In this document: in pieces, positions 21,488 through 27,827 of the stretch
Layout: each line of letters begins with the position of its first letter
How positions within the stretch are numbered: position 1 is the first letter of the stretch
Assembly: GCA_050998755.1 (NCBI GenBank)
Contig: JBPCPW010000021.1
Location: 1 to 27,827, forward strand
From: JAXDLW01 sp050998755
Lineage (GTDB): Bacteria; Chloroflexota; Dormibacteria; DASZGP01
Length of the DNA: 27,827 bases
Direction of reading: 5' to 3'
Program-made: the position numbers and the translations under genes
Notes under the pieces: generated by a model
Databases searched by the model: none
What the model was told of the DNA's origin: nothing
What the model saw: the letters and a program-made list of their open reading frames with translations, nothing else

Positions 21488-21510
21488 CCTCCCCCGGCTG
21501 CAACTTTTGG

Positions 21511-21602
21511 TAAACTCTGCCGCCGCCAGAAACGGTGGTATTGGGCCGCCTGCAACCCGCGGCTGTTGGCGGATGCTCCGCCCCGCATAGCACAGGAGAC
21601 GG
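21511..21602 (+). promoter_or_regulatory. Structured leader and ribosome binding site of the H+-pyrophosphatase gene
   Basis: A possible -10 box TAAACT (21511-21516) is followed by a leader of about 80 nt. CCGCCA (21523-21528) can pair with TGGCGG (21567-21572), while GGCGGA (21568-21573) can instead form a tight hairpin with TCCGCC (21577-21582). The two pairings exclude each other. The Shine-Dalgarno AGGAG (21594-21598) lies just downstream and 4 nt before the ATG. No known riboswitch class was recognised. Confidence 0.4.
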
Positions 21603-23645
21603 ATGACCACTGAACTCGCCCTTGTAGTCCTAAGCGCGCTCGTGGCCATCGGCTACGGGGCATACCTGGCTTTCTACATCGTTGGCCAGGACGCGGGCAC
21701 CGAGCGGATGAAGGAGATCGCCGGGTACATCCAGGAGGGAGCCTCCGCCTACCTGAACCGCCAGTACACGATCATCGCGGCGGTCGGCGCGGTCATATTC
21801 GTGGTCCTCTTCATCGCCCTGGGCTACCGCACCGGCCTGCTCTTCCTGGTCGGCGCGCTGTGCTCCGCCGCGGCGGGCTACGTGGGTATGAACGTTTCTG
21901 TGCGCGCCAATGTCCGGGTTGCGCAGGCGGCCAACAAGGGGCTTGCCTCGGCGCTGCAGATGGCCTTCCGGGGTGGCGCCGTCACGGGGCTCTTCGTCGT
22001 CGGCCTGGGCCTCGCCGGAGTCACCCTGAGCTATGTCGTCTTCAAGGATCCCAAGGCGCTTGTCGGCCTGGGCTTCGGTGCCTCGCTGGTCTCGGTGTTC
22101 GCGCGGCTCGGTGGCGGCATCTATACCAAGGCGGCCGACGTGGGCGCTGACCTGGTGGGCAAGGTTGAGGCCGGCATCCCCGAGGACGACCCTCGCAACC
22201 CCGCGGTCATCGCGGACAACGTCGGCGACAACGTCGGCGACTGTGCCGGTATGGCGGCCGACCTCTTCGAGACGTACGCGGTCACCTCGGTCGCGGCCAT
22301 GCTGCTGGGCGCACTGGTCTTTCCCGGCCACGTCGAGTTCGTGATCTTCCCCCTGCTGCTCGGCGGGGTCTCGATCATCGCCTCGATCATCGGCAGCTTC
22401 TTCGTCCGACTCGGCAAGAGCAACAACATCATGAATGCGCTGTACAAGGGTCTCGGCGTGGCGGCCGTGCTGGCGCTCATCGGCTTCTTCTTCGTCACCC
22501 ACGCGTACATGGGCAACGTGGGCGGGATTGACGTCAACCGCCTCTTCTACGCGGCGGTGATCGGCATCGCCATCACGGTGTCCCTGGTTTACATCACCGA
22601 CTACTACACCAGCGCCAACTACCGGCCGGTGAAGCGCATCGCCGAGGCGTCGACTACGGGGCACGCCACCAACATCATCGCGGGGCTCGCGGTGGGCATG
22701 CAGTCCACCGCCATGCCGGTGGCGGTGATCGCACTTGGGATCATCGTCGCGGCCTCCCTGGGCGGCGGCGGCGGACAGTCGCTCTACTACATAGCGGTGG
22801 CCGCGATGTCGATGCTGTCGATGACCGGGATCATCGTCGCGATCGACTCCTATGGACCCATCACCGATAACGCCGGTGGCATCGCCGAGATGGCGGAGAT
22901 GGACGAGAAGGTCCGCGCCGTGACCGACCCGCTGGACTCCGTTGGCAACACCACCAAGGCGGTCACCAAGGGCTACGCCATCGGGTCCGCGGCGCTCGCC
23001 GCGCTGGTGCTGTTCGGCTCGTACACCCAGGAACTCAACGACGCGCTCCACCTCGATGCGGCGCACGCATTCCGCTTCGACCTGTCCGATCCGCAGGTTA
23101 TCGTCGGCCTCTTCATCGGCGGCATCCTGCCGGTGCTGTTTGCCAGCTTCTGCATGCTGGCCGTCGGCCGGGCCGCGGGGATGGTGGTCAACGAGGTGCG
23201 GCGGCAGTTCAAGGAATTCCCAGGGATCATGGCCGGCACCCAGCGCCCCGAGTACGGACGGGCCGTGGCGCTGGTGACCACTGCGGCGCAGAAGGAAATG
23301 ATCATCCCAGGGCTGATCCCGGTCCTGGCGCCCCTCCTGGTCGGGTTCATCCTCGGCCCGAAGGCGCTCGGTGGAATGCTGGTCGGTTCGATCGTGGTCG
23401 GCGTGTTCGTGGCAATCCAGATGACCAACGGTGGTGGCGCCTGGGACAACGCCAAGAAGTTCATCGAGGACGGCGCCTACGGGGGCAAGGGCACCGACGC
23501 CCACGCCGCGTCGGTCACCGGGGACACGGTCGGCGACCCCTACAAGGACACCGCCGGCCCAGCCATCAACCCGATGATCAAGGTCGTGAACATCATCGCC
23601 ATCCTCATTGCCGGCGCGGCGGCGACCCACTCCCTGATTCACTAG
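21603..23645 (+). CDS. hppA: Membrane-bound K+-independent H+-translocating pyrophosphatase
   Basis: The protein has 680 residues and about 16 membrane helices, as expected for the family. It hydrolyses pyrophosphate and pumps protons out of the cytoplasm. The substrate-site motifs are complete: ADVGADLVGKVEAGIPEDDPRNP spans 178-200 (core DVGADLVGKVE), then ADNVGDNVGDCAGMAAD, and near the C-terminus GDTVGDPYKDTAGPAINP. Lys452 and Thr455 in GNTTKAVTKGYAIGSA are the two signature residues of the K+-independent subclass; K+-dependent and Na+ pumps have Ala there. The ATG start has a clean AGGAG. The gene is monocistronic between the exporter operon and convergent genes. It would salvage energy from PPi made in biosynthesis, for example by the acyl-CoA metabolism encoded nearby. 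Confidence 0.97.
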   Translation: MTTELALVVLSALVAIGYGAYLAFYIVGQDAGTERMKEIAGYIQEGASAYLNRQYTIIAAVGAVIFVVLFIALGYRTGLLFLVGALCSAAAGYVGMNVSVRANVRVAQAANKGLASALQMAFRGGAVTGLFVVGLGLAGVTLSYVVFKDPKALVGLGFGASLVSVFARLGGGIYTKAADVGADLVGKVEAGIPEDDPRNPAVIADNVGDNVGDCAGMAADLFETYAVTSVAAMLLGALVFPGHVEFVIFPLLLGGVSIIASIIGSFFVRLGKSNNIMNALYKGLGVAAVLALIGFFFVTHAYMGNVGGIDVNRLFYAAVIGIAITVSLVYITDYYTSANYRPVKRIAEASTTGHATNIIAGLAVGMQSTAMPVAVIALGIIVAASLGGGGGQSLYYIAVAAMSMLSMTGIIVAIDSYGPITDNAGGIAEMAEMDEKVRAVTDPLDSVGNTTKAVTKGYAIGSAALAALVLFGSYTQELNDALHLDAAHAFRFDLSDPQVIVGLFIGGILPVLFASFCMLAVGRAAGMVVNEVRRQFKEFPGIMAGTQRPEYGRAVALVTTAAQKEMIIPGLIPVLAPLLVGFILGPKALGGMLVGSIVVGVFVAIQMTNGGGAWDNAKKFIEDGAYGGKGTDAHAASVTGDTVGDPYKDTAGPAINPMIKVVNIIAILIAGAAATHSLIH

Positions 23646-23673
23646 GCAGAGCGGCATCCACGCCGGCCACGGG

Positions 23674-23704
23674 CGATATCAGCGCTCAGGGAACGGTGAT
23701 ATCG
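23674..23704. terminator. Inverted repeat between convergent hppA and lipoprotein genes
   Basis: CGATATCA (23674-23681) and TGATATCG (23697-23704) are perfect 8-bp arms around a 15-nt loop that contains the lipoprotein stop codon (23686-23688). Its position between converging genes suits a bidirectional terminator, although the arms are AT-richer than the surroundings and no T-run follows. A palindromic protein-binding site is an alternative. Confidence 0.4.
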
Positions 23705-24231
23705 ACCACCGGGATGTTTTCTCTGACCCGCATGCCCGCGCCGAAGGGAAGGTGGGTACGCAGCAGGCCGTGGATCCGGTAGGTGCCGTGCGAGGGGAGA
23801 GGGATGGTGGTGCTGAATTCGGCGGTTTGTCCCTCCGCTATGGCCGTCACCGAAATCGCGTTGCAGTGCACGGCACCCGAGGGGCTGGCCTCAATCCGAA
23901 CGCCGTCGGCCCCGATGGCCCAGGCCGTCAGGCTTGGAACACAACCGCCGTCGACACTGAGGGGTCCGGGCACTGAGAGCTTCACGCTGATGGTCCGCGA
24001 AACGCTGTTGGCGTAGGCCGAGGTCGTCCAGCCGTGGTCGATCGCCGAGACTGTTGGACCGGCTCCATTGGATGGGGAAGGCGCCGCGGTGCACGACATG
24101 ACGGCGCACGGGCGGGCTGGCCGCAAATACCCGCACGCGCTCATCAACATGATCGGTAGTACCAGGGCTGGCAGCCGGAGGGCGCTGATCATGCCGCCGG
24201 CCCGTGCCGAGGCCGGAGTGTCACGGCTCAC
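23686..24231 (-). CDS. Putative secreted lipoprotein
   Basis: GTG 24231 overlaps the csaA stop (GTGA) and gives 181 residues. An alternative ATG at 24192 would shorten it by 13. The N-terminus is a lipoprotein signal: hydrophobic ALRLPALVLPIMLMSAC with the lipobox Cys33 (LMSAC). A short Cys/Pro/Ser linker follows, then a domain of about 130 residues with many beta strands: RTISVKLSVPGPL, SVTAIAEGQTAEFSTTIPLP, GTYRIHGLLRT and a final ENIPVVDITVP. This looks like an immunoglobulin-like beta-sandwich, but no family is recognised. It should sit on the outer face of the membrane. Confidence 0.72.
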   Translation of the reverse strand: MSRDTPASARAGGMISALRLPALVLPIMLMSACGYLRPARPCAVMSCTAAPSPSNGAGPTVSAIDHGWTTSAYANSVSRTISVKLSVPGPLSVDGGCVPSLTAWAIGADGVRIEASPSGAVHCNAISVTAIAEGQTAEFSTTIPLPSHGTYRIHGLLRTHLPFGAGMRVRENIPVVDITVP

Positions 24232-24578
24232 GTGACGCGGGCGCCGGGTGCGGATTCCTCGTCCGGGCGCAACAGCCGGATCCGCCCGCCCTCTTCGGTG
24301 GCGCCGAGGACGAGCACCTCGGACATGAACCCGGCGATGTTGCGCGGGGGGAGGTTGAAGGCGCAGACCACCTGCCGGCCAAGGAGTTCTTCCGGCGTGT
24401 AGAACGGCTTGAGCCCGGCCGACGAGCGGCGCGTGCCGAGCGGCCCGAAGTCGATGATCAGCCGGTAGCTGGGGCGTCGCGCCCGCGGAAACTCCTCTAC
24501 CTGGAGGACCCGGCCGACCCGGATCTCCAGCCGCTGAAACTCCTCTACGGTGGCCGAGGGCTCAGGCTCATTGCTCAT
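24228..24578 (-). CDS. csaA: CsaA-like tRNA-binding-domain protein
   Basis: The protein has 116 residues, matching CsaA (about 110) with a single OB-fold tRNA-binding domain. Landmarks in order are FQRLEIRVGRVLQVEEFPRARRP, YRLIIDFGPLGTRRSSAGLKPFYTPEELLGRQVV and FNLPPRNIAGFMSEVLVLGA (each is a landmark of the family). CsaA forms dimers that bind tRNA or unfolded proteins and is described as an export-related chaperone in Bacillus. ATG 24578 has a TATGCT -10-like box on the minus strand 9 nt upstream and no Shine-Dalgarno, suggesting another near-leaderless mRNA. The downstream lipoprotein start overlaps its stop, so the two are co-translated. Confidence 0.9.
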   Translation of the reverse strand: MSNEPEPSATVEEFQRLEIRVGRVLQVEEFPRARRPSYRLIIDFGPLGTRRSSAGLKPFYTPEELLGRQVVCAFNLPPRNIAGFMSEVLVLGATEEGGRIRLLRPDEESAPGARVT

Positions 24579-25008
24579 GGCCAGCCGAGCATAGCCATAG
24601 GATTTGGAGTGGGGGGTTGTCGGGCACCGACTACGGCACCATCATCGGGTGGTGGCTGGGCGGCTGTTGATTCTGACGGGCCCTCCGGGACACTGAGACC
24701 GGCCCTCGAAGGTACATGGTGGAGGCGAGATGATTCGACCTTTACTTGTCCCTGCTGCAAGTCGTGTACGACCCCAGCGCACGCGATGTCGCGCGGCCAT
24801 TTCATTTCCAGGTCAAATACCTGCGTCGGCCAGTAGCCCGGGCGCGCAGGCCCGGTGTTCGCTCACCCTGTCGGGAAAGGCCGCTGTGGTGGTGACGCCG
24901 CGAGACCGTCACTGCGAGACGCCGGACCCGGCGGGCTGAGCGAGGACCAGGGGTGCTTGAACGGTGAGTGACTCGCACGCAATGCGAGGTGCGACATTGC
25001 CGGTCGAG
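24579..25008. other. 430-bp spacer without an intact gene
   Basis: Apart from the possible kinase remnant, I see only short overlapping frames. One frame (about 24741-24900) reads LYLSLLQVVYDPSARDV and FHFQVKYLRRPV and might be a second eroded fragment. The right end holds stem-loops next to the phosphotransferase stop. Confidence 0.6.
24640..24770 (+). pseudogene. Likely remnant of a P-loop kinase gene
   Basis: From GTG 24649/24652 the frame reads VAGRLLILTGPPGH and then stops at TGA 24694-24696, exactly inside the P-loop (GPPGxGKS/T expected). Downstream, RPSKVH continues in the same frame; dropping single bases near 24718 and 24729 restores VEADD, a sequence that often follows in small P-loop kinases (xVHVEADDFF). 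A weak promoter (TTGTCG, 17 bp, CATCAT) ends 6 nt before GTG 24652. This suggests a kinase gene broken by a stop and small indels. No further homologous sequence is recognisable by eye, and short motif matches can arise by chance. Confidence 0.35.
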
Positions 25009-25012
25009 TCAC
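24968..25012 (-). terminator. Alternative stem-loops at the end of the phosphotransferase gene
   Basis: Outer arms GTGACTCG (24968-24975) and CGAGTCAC (25005-25012) are perfectly complementary and enclose the TGA stop (25009-25011, minus). A competing perfect hairpin CTCGCA-CGCAA-TGCGAG lies at 24972-24988. There is no T-run; termination or mRNA 3'-end protection is likely. Confidence 0.45.
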
Positions 25013-25863
25013 GCGGCCACCATAGCCAGTCGTCTCTCCGCCTCATCCAACCAGATGGGGACCTCCTCTGGATGGTGGCGGATCACCCAATCCAGGCGTC
25101 GAAGGGCCATATGAGCGATGTAGGCGGCGACGGCATCCGATTGGCCCACCGACAGAACGTGATCCCAGAGGCGGGTACTCACCCCGTCCTCGGTCTCGGC
25201 CACGGGTAGGCAATACGCAAAGGTCACCAAGTCAAACAGCCGGTCGCCCGACCTGAAGCCTTCGCAGTCGACCACAGCGATCAACTCCCCACCGTCGCGC
25301 AGCACGTTCCGGTGGTGAAAATCGACGTGAACGAGGTCGCGCTCCGGAAGCGGGCCCATTCCACCGCCGACCGCCTCAATTCTCCGCAGAACCGCAGCAG
25401 TAGCAGGCGAATGAGACCGCAATGGCTCGTGGAGGCACCAGACCTCAGCGCCTTCCGTCAAGGTTTGACGGATGAACTCCCTCCAAGACGATGCATGGCC
25501 GGGCGCAAGGCCGGCCTGCAGGTCGTTGATCTCGAGCATTCGGTCGAGAAGACCGTGGTCCACCGAGTCGCTCCACTGACCGCGTAGCCTTTCTTGCAGC
25601 GAGACAGTAGCTCCCTCAACCCTCAGCACCGGCCAATAACGAGGGGCGGGATATCCGCGTTGCCGTAGAGCAGCGACTGCTGCGGCACCATCTGTGAATC
25701 GCTGGTGGCCGTCGGGAAGTTCTGACCACTTCAGGATCCATTGCGTGCCGTCTGGCATAGACACGTAGAACGCCCCGACCTCACCACCCGGGCATCTTAC
25801 CTCCAGCTGGAGCGTCACTTGCTGGCGCTCCTTCACCAGGGCTAGAACGGTTTCGACAGTCAT
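25009..25863 (-). CDS. Aminoglycoside phosphotransferase (APH)-family kinase
   Basis: The protein has 284 residues with the APH/choline-kinase-like fold. Candidate ATP-anchoring Lys45 is in WILKW. The catalytic loop is HVDFHHRNVL with Asp181 and Asn186, and the metal-binding motif is VVDCEGFRSGDRLFDL with Asp199. The N-lobe includes an E-V-R-C-P-G-G turn and a DGTQWILK hairpin. The family phosphorylates aminoglycosides, macrolides, homoserine, choline and other small alcohols; the sequence does not reveal the substrate, and drug resistance should not be assumed. ATG 25863 is supported by a -10 box 7 nt upstream with no Shine-Dalgarno. It stands alone between two eroded spacers. Confidence 0.88.
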   Translation of the reverse strand: MTVETVLALVKERQQVTLQLEVRCPGGEVGAFYVSMPDGTQWILKWSELPDGHQRFTDGAAAVAALRQRGYPAPRYWPVLRVEGATVSLQERLRGQWSDSVDHGLLDRMLEINDLQAGLAPGHASSWREFIRQTLTEGAEVWCLHEPLRSHSPATAAVLRRIEAVGGGMGPLPERDLVHVDFHHRNVLRDGGELIAVVDCEGFRSGDRLFDLVTFAYCLPVAETEDGVSTRLWDHVLSVGQSDAVAAYIAHMALRRLDWVIRHHPEEVPIWLDEAERRLAMVAA

Positions 25864-26333
25864 GCGTGTGACTGTACGATCCTGACGGACCTTGCCATGC
25901 GACGGTGCGGGAATGTCACGGAGCAGGTTTCCCCCTGCGCGATGCTTAGACTGATGATGCCCATGTACGGTGCGAGATGGCTAGCCGTGAAGGTCAGCGA
26001 AACGGTGCCGGGCTGGGTATGGGAAGGTCTTTTGTTCGTGTTTGTAGTCGCGGTAGCGAGCGAGGCAGCGGGGGGAATGAATTGGCCTCCAGGGGAAACC
26101 GAATCCGATCGGCCTAGGTGACGTGTGGATGCCGAAGCGCGATCCCAGCGCTCGGTACCGGCCGTTTGGATCGACGCGCTTGTCACGAGACCTCAGGAAG
26201 CTAAGGCGCAATGCCGCACTGGGACCTTGGACTCGGAGTCGGAGCGCCGCCCCGGCGTAGGCACCCGACCGTGGCGGATCCACACTTGAACCGTCGGCGG
26301 CAGTCTCTCAACTGGCGCGGACGACAAGGTTAT
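25864..26333. other. 470-bp spacer without a convincing gene
   Basis: It holds the phosphotransferase promoter and several mid-size open frames on both strands, none with a recognisable motif. A plus-strand 74-residue frame (25897-26121) has a hydrophobic centre (WVWEGLLFVFVVAVAS). A minus-strand 108-residue frame ends at 25860, overlapping the phosphotransferase ATG. By eye it is less GC-rich than the rest of the window, consistent with weakly constrained or acquired DNA. Confidence 0.5.
25871..25898 (-). promoter_or_regulatory. Promoter of the phosphotransferase gene (leaderless)
   Basis: On the minus strand ATGGCA (25893-25898), a 16-bp spacer and TACAGT (25871-25876) precede ATG 25863 by 7 nt. 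The -10 box is identical to that of the glutamate dehydrogenase gene. Confidence 0.5.
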
Positions 26334-26546
26334 TCACTCCCCGTGGTGAACCTTGTCCGACCGCCTGCGGGTTGGCAGGCCGACAACCCCCAGCCCGGCT
26401 GCCACGCCGATGACCACACCCCATACCGCGCCATCGAGAAGTGCCTGCTCGCTCGTACCTGTGCCGGTAGTTACTTTGACGGCGAGATGGCTGATAATTC
26501 CGCCGCCAATGCCGCCGACGATGGCCCCGCCCAGCGCAGCCGCCAC
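26334..26546 (-). CDS. Small glycine-zipper membrane protein, possibly frameshifted at its 5' end
   Basis: GTG 26546 gives 70 residues with two hydrophobic segments. The first is glycine-zipper-like (ALGGAIVGGIGGGIISHLAV) and the second is GAVWGVVIGVAAGLGVVGL; a basic tail (RRRSDK) follows. No Shine-Dalgarno is visible. Directly upstream, in another frame, ATG 26623 opens another hydrophobic stretch (LATLVPAAVELVIASLIALLSA) that runs up to the GTG. A single frameshift near 26546-26556 would fuse both into a protein of about 97 residues with three membrane segments. Either the GTG start is real, or the gene is broken or contains a sequencing error. The family is unknown. Confidence 0.4.
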   Translation of the reverse strand: MAAALGGAIVGGIGGGIISHLAVKVTTGTGTSEQALLDGAVWGVVIGVAAGLGVVGLPTRRRSDKVHHGE

Positions 26547-26675
26547 GCGGACAACAGGGCAATCAGGCTGGCAATGACCAGTTCAACAGCAGCAGGTACC
26601 AAGGTGGCCAATCCTAGGGGCATCCGACATGCGAAGGTGATTTCATCAGAAGTAAATCGCCGGGCTGGAGGGGAG

Positions 26676-27812
26676 CTACGCCGCGATGATTGAGCCCGGG
26701 CCGCGCGCCAGTTGCGGCGGCACGACGACAACCGATCCATCGGCACTCATCCCCAGCAACCACCCACCTTCATGGATACGCCAGTGGTGGAATGGACAGA
26801 GCAACATCATGTTGTCGAGCTTGGTCTTGCCGCCCCGAGAGTAGAACTCGATGTGATGCGCCTCGCACTGCGACGGCGGTCGGTGACAACACGGGTACCG
26901 GCACCCGCCGTCACGAGCGTTCAATGCTCGCCGCTCGGCCTTGGTCAGCGTGCGCTTCATGTGACCGACGGCCACCGGGATGAGACGATCGTCGAGCAGG
27001 ACCTTGGTGATCTCGCTGTCGCAGGCCAGGCGGTTGAGCGTGGCGCCGGATATCGGCTGGCCGTACTCGATCTGGGCCGCCGGCGCACCCTTCAGGCCCA
27101 TCAGGGTCTCGAGTGTGCAGGTCACGCTGATGTGGGGTCGCTGCGAACCGCCTTCGGGCGCGGCACCTTCGTTGAGCATGTACAGGGCGATCTCGATCAG
27201 CGCATCCGCGTCGCGTCGGGCGCTGGTCCGGTAGTCGTCTGGCCCAAGCTTCTTGGACAACGCCTTGAGCGCCGTCTGAACCGTCGCGGCGCCAGTTGAA
27301 TCCAGCCGGGCACTGATCAGCGTCATGCCATCGTCCTGCGGATACACCAAGAGCTCCCGGGACTCGACGGCGTTGACCTCGGAATCCACGTAGCCCTCAG
27401 GGTCTTGGGAGTGGCGCATGGCCAGACAGGTGTGCCGGAACCGGCTCACGCTCTCATCGACGGCTTTCTCGAGCAGCGGCCTCTCATCGAAATGCGCCGT
27501 CCGTGACTTGGCGCAGAACCGGGCGTTGCGAGCGATCTGCACCAGGTGACCGAAGCCGACCTCGCCGTCGTTCAATGCGTCGCAGCTCTCCGGCATCTGG
27601 GCCACGTGGCCCCCGACCACCATGAGTTCGCTCGCCCGGGTGGTGGATAGCTTGCAGTGGTGACGAACCCACTCGACCGGGCCCTTGGAGCCCTGCGACC
27701 CCGCCTCACCCGTCGCTGCGAAGACACCACCAAGCTCCGAAAACTCGAGGTCGAGCCGGTCACGCAGGTGAGCCAGGATTTCCATCTGCTGACCGATCTC
27801 GTGAGACAGCAA
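26676..27812 (-). CDS. DUF222 / 13E12-type HNH endonuclease-domain protein
   Basis: At least 378 residues are visible. The TTG at 27812 has GGAGGAG 3 nt upstream and is a plausible start, but the frame stays open to the window edge, so the gene may be longer. Residues about 5-285 are the helical DUF222 region, with landmarks GPVEWVRHHCKLSTTRASELM and DGMTLISARLDSTGAATV. The HNH domain spans about 300-350: Cys304 and Cys308, His319-His320 in CEAHHIEF, Asn334, Cys339, and His342/His343 plus His347 in CPFHHWRIHEG. These proteins occur in many copies in actinobacterial genomes; their biological role is unclear and mobility has been suspected. The catalytic residues look intact. It lies beyond an eroded spacer, in line with a mobile origin. 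Confidence 0.9.
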   Translation of the reverse strand: MLSHEIGQQMEILAHLRDRLDLEFSELGGVFAATGEAGSQGSKGPVEWVRHHCKLSTTRASELMVVGGHVAQMPESCDALNDGEVGFGHLVQIARNARFCAKSRTAHFDERPLLEKAVDESVSRFRHTCLAMRHSQDPEGYVDSEVNAVESRELLVYPQDDGMTLISARLDSTGAATVQTALKALSKKLGPDDYRTSARRDADALIEIALYMLNEGAAPEGGSQRPHISVTCTLETLMGLKGAPAAQIEYGQPISGATLNRLACDSEITKVLLDDRLIPVAVGHMKRTLTKAERRALNARDGGCRYPCCHRPPSQCEAHHIEFYSRGGKTKLDNMMLLCPFHHWRIHEGGWLLGMSADGSVVVVPPQLARGPGSIIAA

Positions 27813-27827
27813 AAGCTCCTCCGGACG

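Noticed and set aside
21630..23657. A 675-residue minus-strand frame opposite hppA, rich in Asp, His and Arg
   Set aside because: Typical high-GC antisense shadow of a membrane-protein gene; no motif of its own.
24600..25008. Possible tRNA or integration site in the spacer
   Set aside because: No cloverleaf, T-arm consensus or flanking direct repeats could be found.
25009..25863. Reading the APH-family gene as an antibiotic-resistance determinant
   Set aside because: The motifs fix only the kinase fold; the family has many non-drug substrates and no resistance context is present.
25860..26186. A 108-residue minus-strand frame whose stop overlaps the phosphotransferase ATG
   Set aside because: Ser/Thr-rich with no recognisable element, and the phosphotransferase has its own promoter inside it; kept only as a note in the spacer entry.
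26211..26693. A 160-residue plus-strand frame opposite the glycine-zipper gene
   Set aside because: Composition looks random, with no motif; the minus-strand reading is more protein-like.

Overview
The window is GC-rich, gene-dense chromosomal DNA from a free-living bacterium. ATG, GTG and TTG starts are mixed, genes overlap by 4 nt (ATGA/GTGA), and several promoters put the -10 box only 6-11 nt before the start codon, which predicts leaderless mRNAs. These habits, a DUF222-HNH (13E12-type) gene, a K+-independent H+-pyrophosphatase and a GldAFG-like exporter fit the Actinomycetota / Chloroflexota / Candidatus Dormibacterota side of the tree. The phylum is an inference; no rRNA or tRNA gene was seen.

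Layout. (1) 1-5850, + strand: the end of a zinc-ribbon protein, a Tim44-like membrane protein, a Pro/Ala/Glu-rich tail-anchored protein, a ParA ATPase, a ParB-domain protein that lacks the DNA-binding half and ends in two membrane segments, and a PEPEPT-repeat protein with a C-terminal membrane anchor. The last two share an N-terminal motif. This is the most novel part of the window: it looks like a ParA system working with membrane-tethered partners. (2) 5911-9448, +: a RadC-like JAMM protein from a leaderless promoter, a soluble GAF hybrid histidine kinase, an OmpR-type response regulator and a small helical protein. (3) 9457-9597: a structured inverted-repeat element between convergent genes. 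(4) 9595-10845, -: glutamate dehydrogenase, divergent from a 60-residue protein and an SRPBCC protein with a histone-H1-like Lys/Ala tail.

(5) 11721-16421, +: a lipid/acyl-CoA cluster with an SCP2-domain protein, a HadA/HadB-like dehydratase pair, an SDR dehydrogenase, an enoyl-CoA hydratase and an acyl-CoA carboxylase carboxyltransferase. A CinA-like protein abuts it on the minus strand. (6) 17300-21487, +: a four-gene exporter operon (ATPase, permease, GldG-like and DUF4340 proteins). (7) 21603-23645, +: H+-pyrophosphatase behind a structured leader. (8) 23686-27812, mostly -: lipoprotein, CsaA, an aminoglycoside-phosphotransferase-like kinase, a small glycine-zipper membrane protein and a DUF222-HNH protein. 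This stretch is looser, with eroded spacers, one of which carries a likely P-loop kinase relic.

All functions come from motifs read by eye; no database search was possible.
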